A stretch of DNA of 64,000 nucleotides from assembly GCF_002101965.1 (NCBI RefSeq), contig NZ_LQQA01000017.1:62001-126000 (forward strand), read 5' to 3'. Below are positions 37,501 through 46,883 of the stretch, in pieces; position 1 is the first letter of the stretch, and every line of letters starts with the position of its first letter. The position numbers were made by a program, and so were the translations under genes. The notes below the pieces were generated by a model. The model was not told the origin of the DNA and searched no databases. It saw nothing but the letters and a program-made list of their open reading frames with translations. The DNA comes from Mycolicibacterium wolinskyi. GTDB lineage: Bacteria > Actinomycetota > Actinomycetes > Mycobacteriales > Mycobacteriaceae.

Positions 37501-37796
37501 AGCACCCGGTGCTGCGGGTCGATGGCGATGGCTTCGCGTTCACTGATGCCGAAGAAGTCGGCGTCGAACCCGCCGACGTCGTCCAGGAACGCACCGCATT
37601 TGGAGACCGAGCGGCCGGCGACCCCTGGTTCGGGGTCGTAATACTCCTCGACGTCCCAGCGGTCGGACGGAACCTCGGTGACGAGGTCCTCACCCCGCAG
37701 CAGCGCCTCCCACAGCTGATCGGGGGACTCGATCCCACCCGGCAGCCGACAGGCCATACCGATCACGGCAATCGGGGTGACAGAAGTATCGGCCAA
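31518..37796 (-). CDS. pks2: Mycocerosic-type iterative polyketide synthase, Pks2-like
   Basis: A 2092-residue single-module type I PKS that iteratively adds methylmalonyl-CoA to make multi-methyl-branched fatty acids. Domains in order: KS (VDTACSSGLTAVHLAC, about residue 177), AT (GHSMGE near 626, VASH motif as in methylmalonyl-specific MAS-type ATs), DH (DHQVHNVAVLPG near 935), ER (SGTGGVGQAAIA near 1555), KR (TGGLGGLGLFLAEK near 1758) and ACP (EYGLDSLGNLELR near 2041). All catalytic motifs look intact, so reduction is predicted to be complete; Pks2 products keep a hydroxyl in some species. TTG 37796 follows AAAGAGGTGAG. Pks2 of M. tuberculosis (2126 residues) is the closest remembered relative. 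Confidence 0.93.
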   Translation of the reverse strand: MADTSVTPIAVIGMACRLPGGIESPDQLWEALLRGEDLVTEVPSDRWDVEEYYDPEPGVAGRSVSKCGAFLDDVGGFDADFFGISEREAIAIDPQHRVLLETAWEAVERAGFDPASLAGSKTGVFAGVTHNDYAYLAADTGSLEGPYGFTGTSFSLASGRISYALGAHGPAVSVDTACSSGLTAVHLACHSLLDGESDLALAGGVSVLLEPRKAASGSAAGMLSPSGRCRAFDVGADGFVSAEGSVVVVLKRLADAQRDGDRVLAVIRGVASNQDGHTVNIATPSRDAQESVYRAALDVAGVDAATIGMVEAHGTGTPVGDPLEYASVAAVYGTAGPCALTSIKTNFGHLQSAAGTLGLMKAVLAVQHGVVPQNLHFTALPDEMAAVQTQLFVPQEATTWPTNGGRPRRAAVSSYGLSGTNVHAIVEQAPEGSADDTAPAPQAPAAPMVFPISASSQEELRRTARQLAEWVTAKRVGTADGPALSDLGYTLSRRRGHRTVRAMLTATDANELVAALNEVADGDTVSEPAVGQGDRGPVWVFSGQGSQWAAMGSELLAKEPVFAATVAQLEPLIEAESGFSVTEAMSAAETVTRIDRIQPTIFAVQVALAMTMKSYGVVPGAVIGHSMGEVAAAVVSGALSLADGVRVICRRSKLMLRLAGGGAMASVELPAAQVLSELAARGISDVSLAVVASPQSTVLGGDAESIRNLVASWDERGVMAREIAVDVASHSAQVDPILDELGEQLEELTPSAPTVPYYSATSYDPRDVVELDSWYWADNLRHTVRFAAAVQAALEDGHRVFAELSPHPLLNHAVDQTARSLDIPLTVLAAMRREQELPFGLRGLLADLHCAGAAVDFSVLYPDGQVTDAPLPTWTHRQLLLDRDGHESGRGAASVVVHPLLGSHVVLPEEPERHVWQGEVGIDAQPWLADHQVHNVAVLPGAAYCEMALAAAHTVLGDAGEVHDITFEEMLLLDEETPVSAAATVISEGVVDFAVQTYRSGELTQRATATLHAGAAGEDAPVRDIDALRDAHPERVEGEDLRSAFQAAGVHHGAAFAGLAAAHTGDGGTVLAEVALPGPLRSQQGGYGAHPAVLDACFQAVVADAGVQAVANGSLLLPLGVRRLRLHNTTRHAAFCLVRVTGTDASGVEADLEVLDENGTVLVEVEGLRLGTGMSESGRADQVLNERLLTIDWLQRDLKEPEHDQPGVWLVIDRGADRDALSANLVAALKTKGADCTVVPWADADKQAIASQIAALRDEALTGVVIVAGPASAEVDWQTCRRGEQSVHDLVHIAQALVDAHGELPRMVVLTRNAQQVTDGDVLNMEQAALRGLMRVIAMEYPHSRVTQVDIDSETDVELVAKQVLSDSAEDETAWRRGKSYVARLCPAPLQADERLGKVIENDREGTRLQVRNPGDLESLELVSFDREAPGPGQIEVAVSTSSINFADVLVAFGQCPSFEGRLPELGTDFAGVVTAVGPGVTRHKVGDRVGGVSGNGCWGTFVTCDADLAVTLPEGMSEAQAAAVATAAATAWYSLHDLARITAGDKVLIHSGTGGVGQAAIAIAKAAGAEIYATAGSDQRRQLLRDWGIEHVYDSRSVSFAEEIRRDTDGYGVDIVLNSVVGPLQRAGIELLAFNGRFVEIGKRDIYGDTRVGLFPFRRNLTFYAVDLALMSVTHPGIMRSLLEKVFQLTADGYLPMPRSTHYPLADAATAIRAMGGAQHTGKLLLDVPRTGQSTVVVAPQDVPVFREDGSYILTGGLGGLGLFLAEKMAAAGCGRIVLSSRSRPSAQALEIIELIRAAGGDIVVESGDIAEDGTAERLVEAATATGLPLRGVVHAAAVVEDATLTNITDDIIQRDWAPKVYGAWNLHEATASLPLDWFCVFSSAAPLVGSPGQGAYAAANSWLDAFTFWRRSQGLPATTIAWGAWAEIGRGVAMAAGDNSIAPDEGAYAFESLLRYERAYTGYAPIMGAPWLVAFAERTPFAEMFKSAAQSGPQGSKLRAELNTLPAEEWPTHLRRIISEQVSLLLRRAVDPDRPLPEYGLDSLGNLELRTRIEAETGVRINSMDITTIRGLADHLCERLAGQEPATAAS

Positions 37797-38346
37797 GTCG
37801 GCTCACCTCTTTCGATGTGATCGATGGGCAAAGCATCGATGGACAACATAAAACGCGGAAAAATGTTCGCTACGTCTGCATCGACGCACGCTACCGGATG
37901 CCCGTATCCAGTCAGGAGTTGTTGCCAACTCGCGTGCGTAGCGTAACGCTTCGCTCAGCCACGATGTTGGAAACATCTGATCGCAAAAGTGACGATCAGG
38001 CGCCCCCTACACGCTCATCTTCCGGACACCGTCGGGTATGCCAGTTGACCCCCCACCCGCACACGACGCGTTCTGTCTCGTCTCCCCCAGGGCGAAAATC
38101 GTTGTAGCCCAGCACTGTAGCGTTGATCCATCAGCGCAGGAAGGCCCGCATACCATGTCTAGGGCCATGGCGAGCCGACGTCAATTCTGACAATACATGC
38201 TGTCATGACGTCCATTCTTAGCAGGTCGCACCACCATTTCGCGGCATCATTCGGAATATCCATAGCCTTCACACAGATAGTTAGCTGACAAAGGCGGCGC
38301 AAACATCGGATCCCGTCGAGTAATCGTCATTTATATCCGTTGTCCA
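37797..38346. other. Upstream region of pks2 with inverted repeats
   Basis: About 550 bases without a supported gene, noticeably richer in A+T than the flanking coding DNA. It should hold the pks2-papA1-mmpL8 promoter. Visible structure: a perfect repeat GATGTT-GGA-AACATC at 37963-37977, and a nested inverted repeat at 38177-38212 in which GACGTCA pairs with TGACGTC and an inner TGACA pairs with TGTCA around an 8-base loop. These are candidate regulator sites or RNA hairpins. No transposase or tRNA sequence is seen. Confidence 0.6.
38177..38212. repeat. Nested inverted repeat upstream of pks2
   Basis: Outer arms GACGTCA (38177-38183) and TGACGTC (38206-38212), inner arms TGACA (38188-38192) and TGTCA (38201-38205), loop ATACATGC. 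The left side has four unpaired bases (ATTC) between the two arms. It lies about 380 bases before the pks2 start. The structure could be a transcription-factor site or a terminator-like hairpin without a T-run; its function is not known. Confidence 0.5.
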
Positions 38347-38613
38347 TTATTTCTTTACTTTTGTGAAAGGTAAACGGGCCGCAATTGCAGCTAATACGGC
38401 GTCAGTGAGAGTCAGGGGTTTGAACAGGTGTGATGCATCACAAATCATCGTGAGCGCAATGGTTGACCCCATGCCGATGACGGTCACGACCATGGGGGTT
38501 CCGGCCATCCCGAGCGACATTCGGGCCGCACGGAAACGGTGGTGCGCGTCACAATTTACGCCAACGGCAAATTGGATCACGTTAACGAAGGACAGTTCTC
38601 CCGCGTTCGACAT
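38347..38613 (-). CDS. Possible small protein, atypical composition
   Basis: An 88-codon frame beginning MSNAGELSFVNVIQF with a hydrophobic middle (TPMVVTVIGMGSTIALTMIC) and a lysine-rich end (FTKVKK). I recognise no family. Third-position GC is far below that of the neighbouring core genes, so it is either recently acquired or not coding. In its favour, the operator-like palindrome at 38614-38637 abuts the ATG exactly. There is no ribosome-binding site, so a leaderless message would be needed. Confidence 0.35.
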   Translation of the reverse strand: MSNAGELSFVNVIQFAVGVNCDAHHRFRAARMSLGMAGTPMVVTVIGMGSTIALTMICDASHLFKPLTLTDAVLAAIAARLPFTKVKK

Positions 38614-38637
38614 GCCATTCCCAAAATTGGGAATGGC
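38614..38637. promoter_or_regulatory. Operator-like palindrome containing TCCCAAAATTGGGA
   Basis: A perfect 24-base palindrome: arm GCCATTCCCAA, centre AA, then TTGGGAATGGC. Its 14-base core differs at one central base from the palindrome at 17041-17054 on the other side of the lipid island. About 20 bases further right is another TTTGGGACA, the inverse of the TGTCCCAAA at the first site, inside an imperfect repeat CTAGTT...AACTAG (38652-38672). It abuts the start of the small minus-strand frame. Confidence 0.65.
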
Positions 38638-38759
38638 TGTGACTCAGATCACTAGTTTGGGACACTAACTAGCCGGGACGCCGCCCATCAGGTGGCTGAC
38701 GGCCATGGGGTTAGTTCGCTGGAGAGCGCAGGGCGGTCCGTTGGACGCGCTGCCGCGCG

Positions 38760-40025
38760 TCAGCCCGCGGCGGGCCTGGGTACTTCGTACGGGGGCGCGC
38801 CGAGTTCGGGAACGGGAAGGTATCCCCGCTTGCGTGCGCGCGCCACATCGTTTCGGATCAAGGCGTTGAGGCCGACGAACGCGGCCATGTCCAGCACCAT
38901 CGGCGTCAGCAGGCGGTTGTGGACGTAGCCGATCGCAAGCCCGCTGGCCGGGTCCGCCCAGCCGACCGAGCCGCCGAGCCCGACGTGACCGAATCCCGGC
39001 ATCACACTGAACGGCACAGAGTGGTACCCGAGATGAAAAGCCAAGGGCACCCCAAGGTTTCGATCCGGACGCAAGCTGGGCCGGCCGGTGAGCCCGGCGA
39101 CGGTGCGCTGCGAGAGATACTCGGCGCCACCGAACCGTCCGCGGTTGGCGATCGCCCCGTACATCTTGGCCAAACCACGAGCGGTCGCCACCCCGTTGGC
39201 CGCTGGAATCTCGGCGTCGAGAAACGGGGTGTCCCCCTGCACCAGCGACATCACGCCGGGAAAATACGTCGACCCGAAAAACCCGGAGAACTCCAACGCG
39301 GCGACCCTCGGCGCGATGAAATCGAAAACCTGGTTGGGCCAGGTGCGCTGCGGCGCGAGGATCTGAGCGGCCCGGGTCGGCGCACCGACCGGTGGCCGGC
39401 CGAGGTGCAGACCGTCGGTGCGCAGCGGCTCGGCGAGCTCGGTCCGGAACAGCGCCCGCATGTCCTGACCGGTCACCGCACGAGCCAGCCCGGACATCAG
39501 CCACCCGTAGGTCAGGGCGTGATAGGCGGACTTTCCGTATAGCAGGCGATTGACGGGCGTGGCAGCGATGCGCGCTTCCATCGTCCGGTGGTCCAGCAGA
39601 TCGGCCTTGGTCACACCGTTGAGCTGCGACAGCCCGGCCCGGTGGCGCATGACCTCCCGCACCGTGATGTCGGCCTTGCCGTTCGCCGCGAATTCCGGCC
39701 AGTACGCACATACCGGGGTGTCGTATTCGATCAACCCGCGATCGACGAGCCGGTGTATCACCGTGGAGGCCATACCCTTGGTCGCCGAGAAAACCATGGC
39801 CCCGGTGTCGGCTGTCCACCGCAGTGTTCCGGCGCGGTCGGAGTAACCCGTCCACACATCGAGGACCGGCTCACCATCGAGATAGATCGCCAACGCACCG
39901 CCGCCGAACCGGCGGCCTGGGAACAACTGGGCGAATCCGCGGACGGTGCACGCGAAACTGCGGTCCGCCGCGCCCTCGACGCCCGCTGGGAGTGCCACGC
40001 CGCGCCCCCGATTGTGATCGGTCAC
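38760..40025 (-). CDS. lipL: Serine beta-lactamase-fold esterase, LipL-like
   Basis: A 421-residue hydrolase of the beta-lactamase/class C penicillin-binding protein fold, family VIII esterase type. The SxxK nucleophile motif is SATK (in GAMVFSATKGMASTV), the YxN-like motif falls in YHALTYGWLMSG, and the third motif region is GHVGLGGSVGWADP. No signal peptide is evident. It is the positional and sequence counterpart of LipL (Rv1497), adjacent to meaB as in M. tuberculosis. Start is GTG 40025. Confidence 0.88.
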   Translation of the reverse strand: MTDHNRGRGVALPAGVEGAADRSFACTVRGFAQLFPGRRFGGGALAIYLDGEPVLDVWTGYSDRAGTLRWTADTGAMVFSATKGMASTVIHRLVDRGLIEYDTPVCAYWPEFAANGKADITVREVMRHRAGLSQLNGVTKADLLDHRTMEARIAATPVNRLLYGKSAYHALTYGWLMSGLARAVTGQDMRALFRTELAEPLRTDGLHLGRPPVGAPTRAAQILAPQRTWPNQVFDFIAPRVAALEFSGFFGSTYFPGVMSLVQGDTPFLDAEIPAANGVATARGLAKMYGAIANRGRFGGAEYLSQRTVAGLTGRPSLRPDRNLGVPLAFHLGYHSVPFSVMPGFGHVGLGGSVGWADPASGLAIGYVHNRLLTPMVLDMAAFVGLNALIRNDVARARKRGYLPVPELGAPPYEVPRPAAG

Positions 40026-40099
40026 ACTATTGAATTTACCTGGACCCCCGGCAAATTCTCCATGCGTTACCTATCCGTTAAAAGCGCTAGGCCACGGCG

Positions 40100-40447
40100 T
40101 CATCCGATCGGCTTGTCGTCGACCTTGAAGTCGACGTTGACGTTGGCATCCTTGCCCTCGCCTTCCACGCCCTTGACCGTCGCCGTGAGCCCGATCTTGG
40201 TGCCGTCTTTCGCCGTCAGCACGCAGCGCTGGGTCGTGCCGACAACGCCTGCGATGCCGTCCTCACATTCGACCGACTTGGCCTTCTTGCCTGCGGCGGC
40301 CTCCAGCTCGGCTTTCGCCAGGGACTGCAGTTTCGTTTTGGCGACCGTCGGCCGGCTGTCGACCTGCGCCGCACCGCCGCAGCCGGTCAGTGCCGCGGCG
40401 GCGATTGCCGCGGTGACGATGAGCAAGCGGGATCTCGACTTCGTCAT
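40100..40447 (-). CDS. DUF4333-type lipoprotein
   Basis: A 115-residue lipoprotein. The signal sequence SRLLIVTAAIAAAALTGC ends in a lipobox (LTGC), so Cys22 would be diacylated and the protein anchored to the outer face of the membrane. The mature domain has a conserved cysteine pair, CEDGIAGVVGTTQRC, followed by a strand-rich segment (CVLTAKDGTKIGLTATVKG) as in DUF4333 proteins. Function unknown. It lies between the lipL-like gene and meaB, all on the minus strand. Confidence 0.85.
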   Translation of the reverse strand: MTKSRSRLLIVTAAIAAAALTGCGGAAQVDSRPTVAKTKLQSLAKAELEAAAGKKAKSVECEDGIAGVVGTTQRCVLTAKDGTKIGLTATVKGVEGEGKDANVNVDFKVDDKPIG

Positions 40448-40516
40448 TCGGGTTGGTCCAGCCTTTCGCTCGGCGCAGTCGCTGCGATCAGCGTAGGCGG
40501 TCGAGACCTGCGTTCG

Positions 40517-41488
40517 TCAGTTCGCCGCGTCCAGAATCTGCTGTGCGGCCAGCGCCGGGGTGAGTTCACCCTCGCGCACGCGGCGTTCCACCTCGGCCCG
40601 GATACTGCGGACCTCGGGGTGCGACATCAACCGGTCCAGAACGGTGTCGCGCACCATCGTCCACGTCCAGTCGACCTGCTGCGCACGGCGGCGAGCGTCG
40701 AATTCTCCGGCTTCGGTGAGCACCCGACGGTGTTTGAGCACCGTGTCCCACAGCTCTGGCAATCCGGTGCCCTCGACCGCACTCATGGTGAGAACCGGTG
40801 GTCGCCATAGTGTTTCGCGTGGATAGATGAGCCTGATCGCCGCGGTGAGTTCGCGCGCGGCGCCCTTGGCCTCGATGGCGTGCTCACCGTCGGCCTTGTT
40901 CACCACGATGATGTCGGCCAGTTCCAGCACGCCCTTCTTGATGCCCTGGAGTTGATCTCCGGTGCGGGCCAACGTGAGGAAGACGAAGGTGTCGACCATG
41001 TTCGACACCGTGACTTCCGACTGTCCGACGCCGACCGTCTCGACCAGGATGACGTCGTAGCCGGCCGCCTCGAGCAACACGATCGTCTCGCGGGTCGCCT
41101 TGGCGACCCCGCCGAGCGTGCCCGACGTGGGTGAGGGGCGGATATAGGCGTCGGGGTGCACCGCCAGCCGCGCCATGCGCGTCTTGTCTCCCAGAATCGA
41201 CCCGCCCGTGCGGGTCGACGACGGATCGACGGCCAGGACGGCCACGCGATGCCCGGCCTCGATCAGATACATGCCGAGCGCTTCGATGGTCGTCGACTTA
41301 CCGACGCCGGGCACCCCGGTGATTCCGACGTGCAGTGCCTTGCCCGCATCGGCCGTCAACTGCAGCAAAAGCTGTTGGGCTTGGTCACGATGGTCGACCC
41401 GAGTGGATTCGACGAGCGTGATGGCCCGCGCCAGGGCGGCGCGGTCACCCGCACGGATGGCGTCGGCGAGTTCGGGGACGGTAGGCAT
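40517..41488 (-). CDS. meaB: Methylmalonyl-CoA mutase-protecting GTPase MeaB/ArgK
   Basis: A 323-residue G3E-type GTPase that guards methylmalonyl-CoA mutase and gates delivery of adenosylcobalamin. P-loop GVPGVGKSTTIEAL lies near residue 60, with LAVDPSSTRTGGSILGDKTR (switch/G2), VETVGVGQSE (G3) and VNKADG (G4). It is four bases downstream of mutB, so translation is probably coupled. The gene order mutA-mutB-meaB is the conserved mycobacterial arrangement. Confidence 0.95.
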   Translation of the reverse strand: MPTVPELADAIRAGDRAALARAITLVESTRVDHRDQAQQLLLQLTADAGKALHVGITGVPGVGKSTTIEALGMYLIEAGHRVAVLAVDPSSTRTGGSILGDKTRMARLAVHPDAYIRPSPTSGTLGGVAKATRETIVLLEAAGYDVILVETVGVGQSEVTVSNMVDTFVFLTLARTGDQLQGIKKGVLELADIIVVNKADGEHAIEAKGAARELTAAIRLIYPRETLWRPPVLTMSAVEGTGLPELWDTVLKHRRVLTEAGEFDARRRAQQVDWTWTMVRDTVLDRLMSHPEVRSIRAEVERRVREGELTPALAAQQILDAAN

Positions 41489-41492
41489 ACCC

Positions 41493-43748
<2,256 letters not shown>

Positions 43749-43749
43749 G

Positions 43750-45612
43750 TCAGGCCCCCAGTCCGGTGAGCAGGTTCGACAACGCTTCGACCGCATCGAT
43801 TTTGGCGGTCAGGTATCCGTCGGGTTTGGCATCGGATTCGGCGACCGCCTTCTCCGGGCCCGCGAGCAGAACCTCGCGGACGCCTGCGGCGCGCGCCGCC
43901 GCGACCACCGCCGAGGCATCGGTGCCGTAGCGGGTGTCGGTTCCGCAGAGCACGGCGACCGACGGCGCACCCGCGTCCGCGACCGCGGCCGCGATTCCGG
44001 CCGCGTCGACGGTGCCGGGGTTGACCGCTTCGATACCGCCCGAGGCCAACAGGTTCGACGCGAACGTGGTGCGAATGTTGTGTTCGGCCAGCGGACCGAG
44101 CGGCAGCAACAGCACCTGTGGCCGCGCCCCGGTTTTGGCCAGGAATGCGTCGGAGCGGTCTCGCAGCGCCTCGAAGCCCGCCGCGTACCGGGCGATCGAA
44201 GAAGCTGAATCACTTTGAGCCAGCGGCTTTTCCGCGAGGTTCGGGAACTCGTTGACACCGGTGATCGCGGTACGGCGGTGCGCGATGTCGGCGCTGCGCC
44301 GTGCCGCGATCTCGGCGATCTGGGCCGCTACGTGGTCGCGCGCCGCCACGAACCCGCCGCGCGCCTCGATGTCCTGGAAATGCGTCCACGCCTCCCGGGC
44401 CAGTTGCGCAGTGAGATCCTCGACGAACCACGAGCCACCCGCCGGGTCGAGCACCTGGCCGATGTGTGACTCCTCCAGCAGCAGCAACTGGGTGTTGCGG
44501 GCGATGCGCCGGGCGAAACTCGTCGACGTCCCGTCCAGGCCACCCGGAATCGCCGCGTCGAACGGATGCACCTGCACGGTGTCGGCTCCCCCGACCCCCG
44601 CCGAGAACGCCGCCAGCGTGGTGCGCAGCATGTTCACCCAGGGGTCACGCTGTGTCATCATCGGCAGCGAGGTCACCGCATGGACCCGGGCGGCCCCGGC
44701 ATCGGCGGCACCCAGCACCTCGGCGACCCGCGCCCACAGCTGTCGCGCGACGCGCAGCTTGGCGATCGTCATGAACTGGTCGTCGTCAGCGGCATAGCGG
44801 AAACTGATCTGCCGCAACGCATCCGGAGTGGTCAACCCGCCGTCGGTCAGGAGTCGCAGGTATTCCACCGCGGCGGCGACCGAGCCGGCGAGTTCCCACG
44901 CGGCGCTGGCGCCGAGGTTGTGGAACGCGGGGCCGTCGACTGTCACGGCACGCACCCCACCCCTGTAGCCGGTGAGTTTCGCGGCGGTGCCCAGCACGTC
45001 GGCGTCGTCGGCCGCGGGCCGGCCGGACAGCGGAGCCGTCAGCGGGTCGGCACCCAGGTCGATCGACAATCTCGAGCGCTGGTCGTCGTCGAGACCGGCC
45101 ACGAGCGACAGCACCGCGTCGGCGGTCGCGGCCAGGTCTTCATCGGTGGCCTCGAAGATCACCGGCACGAGGTCGAGGAACACACCGTCGAGGAGGCGGT
45201 CGAGTTCGGCGGGCGCGATGCCGTCGTCCCCGCCGATCCGCAGGGCGAGCGCGCTCGCCCCCTCGGTGAGTGCCACGAGCACCGCGCCGTTGACGGTGTC
45301 CACGCCGGTGCCGGGGACGGCCGGGAATCCCTCGACGACCTTCCAACCCGACTTCACATCACGCAGTGCGTCACCGCCGCGGATGAACGGCCATTGGCCG
45401 GGCAGCGCGGGCTCGGCATGCTCGTCGAGGCTCGTGTACAGCGGCCGGATCGCGAAGCCCTCGTAGGTCGGGGAATCGAGCAGCCGTTCGGGCTCCGGCC
45501 CCAAGTCCGCCGGCTCGCGCCGACTGCTCTTAGCGAGCACACCGGCGACCGCCGTGCGCCACTGGTCGCGATCCGCTTCGATCGCGCTTGACCCCTGTAA
45601 AGACACCCGCAT
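43750..45612 (-). CDS. mutA: Methylmalonyl-CoA mutase small subunit
   Basis: A 620-residue non-catalytic partner of MutB that keeps the same fold. The N-terminal part has FAIRPLYTSLDE in place of the catalytic segment, and the B12-domain DxHxxG motif is absent at the corresponding C-terminal place, as expected for MutA. LASGGIEAVNPG and VLCGTDTRYGTDA belong to the degenerate cobalamin-like domain. ATG 45612 is chosen; a GTG two codons inside is also possible. First gene of mutA-mutB-meaB. Confidence 0.94.
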   Translation of the reverse strand: MRVSLQGSSAIEADRDQWRTAVAGVLAKSSRREPADLGPEPERLLDSPTYEGFAIRPLYTSLDEHAEPALPGQWPFIRGGDALRDVKSGWKVVEGFPAVPGTGVDTVNGAVLVALTEGASALALRIGGDDGIAPAELDRLLDGVFLDLVPVIFEATDEDLAATADAVLSLVAGLDDDQRSRLSIDLGADPLTAPLSGRPAADDADVLGTAAKLTGYRGGVRAVTVDGPAFHNLGASAAWELAGSVAAAVEYLRLLTDGGLTTPDALRQISFRYAADDDQFMTIAKLRVARQLWARVAEVLGAADAGAARVHAVTSLPMMTQRDPWVNMLRTTLAAFSAGVGGADTVQVHPFDAAIPGGLDGTSTSFARRIARNTQLLLLEESHIGQVLDPAGGSWFVEDLTAQLAREAWTHFQDIEARGGFVAARDHVAAQIAEIAARRSADIAHRRTAITGVNEFPNLAEKPLAQSDSASSIARYAAGFEALRDRSDAFLAKTGARPQVLLLPLGPLAEHNIRTTFASNLLASGGIEAVNPGTVDAAGIAAAVADAGAPSVAVLCGTDTRYGTDASAVVAAARAAGVREVLLAGPEKAVAESDAKPDGYLTAKIDAVEALSNLLTGLGA

Positions 45613-45750
45613 CTCCTGTTGTCGCAGCGTGTGACCTACCCACTTGCCCCTCAGGCTAAATGATCGCCGTCACCGCTCTGACCGCCGGTCAGCGGACTCA
45701 CGGCGCTGCGCGATGGGGGCGCCTGCCCGCGACCCGTAGTCTTGGTAGGC

Positions 45751-46494
45751 GTGAAAGCCGTAGTCAGCACCCTGCGTACCGTGCGCGCTGCGGTAATCAC
45801 GACGGCTTCGCAGCTCTCGACGCGGCGTATCTTGGCGCTCCTTGCGGGCATTGTGATTCTCGTCGCAGTCGCGCTGCTCGTGCCGCTGCCGACCGCCATG
45901 CAGCTGCGGGACTGGTCCACGTCGGTCGGTCCGTGGTTCCCGCTCGCGTTCCTCGGCGCGCACATCGTGGTGACCGTGTTCCCGTTTCCCCGCACGGCTT
46001 TCACACTGGCAGCGGGGCTGCTGTTCGGGCCGGCCACCGGCGTCGCGCTCGCGGTGGTCGCGAGCACCGTCAGCGCGGTATTGGCGCTGCTGTTGATCCG
46101 GGCCGCCGGGCTGCAGCTCAATCGGCTCGTATCGCATCCGCGGGTGGAGTCACTCGATGCGCGGCTGCGCCAGCGTGGCTGGCCGGTGGTCCTGTCGACG
46201 CGGATGATCCCCGCCGTGCCGTTCTCGGTGCTGAACTACGCGGCGGGCGCGTCGGCGGTGCGCGTGCTGCCGTACACCCTCGCCACGGTGGTGGGCCTGT
46301 TGCCCGGCACGGCCGCCGTCGTCATCCTGGGTGACGCGTTGACCGGCAATGTCAGCCCGATGCTGTTCGTGGTGTCGCTGTGCACCGCGGCGCTCGGGGT
46401 GGCCGGTTTGGTCTTCGAGATCCGCAGTCACCGGCGCGAGCAGCGCAAGAACCGGGCGGCCGACGCTCCGGCCGAAGAGGCCTTCTCCAGCTGA
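45751..46494 (+). CDS. VTT-domain (TVP38/DedA-like) membrane protein
   Basis: A 247-residue membrane protein with about five spans and a VTT/SNARE-associated core (FPFPRTAFTLAAGLLFGPATG; STRMIPAVPFSVLNYAAGAS; LPGTAAVVILGDALTG). Proteins of this superfamily are linked to lipid flipping in other organisms. Homologue of Rv1491c by position beside mutA. GTG 45751 (VKAVVSTL) is chosen; a TTG three codons upstream keeps the frame. Divergent from mutA with a 138-base gap. Confidence 0.85.
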   Translation: MKAVVSTLRTVRAAVITTASQLSTRRILALLAGIVILVAVALLVPLPTAMQLRDWSTSVGPWFPLAFLGAHIVVTVFPFPRTAFTLAAGLLFGPATGVALAVVASTVSAVLALLLIRAAGLQLNRLVSHPRVESLDARLRQRGWPVVLSTRMIPAVPFSVLNYAAGASAVRVLPYTLATVVGLLPGTAAVVILGDALTGNVSPMLFVVSLCTAALGVAGLVFEIRSHRREQRKNRAADAPAEEAFSS

Positions 46495-46495
46495 T

Positions 46496-46846
46496 TCAGG
46501 TGGCCCGGCCGGTGCCCTTGGCGGTCAGCACCGCATAGGTCGCGAGGAAGCCGGCTGCCGGTATCGCGTTCACGGGTTTGTCATGAGCCCGGATGTGGGC
46601 TCCCACGGCGAGTACGAAGTACACGGTCAGCAGCGCCGTGGTCAGCCGGCCGAGCGCCGGGTAGCGCCCGGCGGCCAACAGACCCACCGCCGATGCCGAC
46701 TTGATCACGGGAAAAATCCACCGGATCCGCGGCGGCACACCGAGATCGTCGAAGGCCTTGACGATGGGCGGCGCCTTGAACGCGCACGCGGCGGCATCAC
46801 CCGCCTGGATCGCGGCCAGCGCAGCATATGTCTTGGGGACAGCCAT
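46496..46846 (-). CDS. DoxX-like small membrane protein
   Basis: A 116-residue protein with about four hydrophobic helices, DoxX-like family: FKAPPIVKAFDDLGVPPRIR, KSASAVGLLAAGRYPALGRL and TALLTVYFVLAVGAHIRAHD. Such proteins are often tied to thiol or redox stress (in M. tuberculosis a DoxX protein works with SodA and SseA), but this short branch has no assigned role. Its stop faces the VTT-domain gene (1 base gap). Confidence 0.8.
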   Translation of the reverse strand: MAVPKTYAALAAIQAGDAAACAFKAPPIVKAFDDLGVPPRIRWIFPVIKSASAVGLLAAGRYPALGRLTTALLTVYFVLAVGAHIRAHDKPVNAIPAAGFLATYAVLTAKGTGRAT

Positions 46847-46883
46847 GGTTTCACGCTAACCAGACGGCGCCGCGCGTCAACTC

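Noticed and set aside
38429..38442. CRP-like palindrome TGTGATGCATCACA
   Set aside because: Half-site spacing is 4, not 6, and the site lies inside the small candidate frame, away from a promoter; too weak to call.
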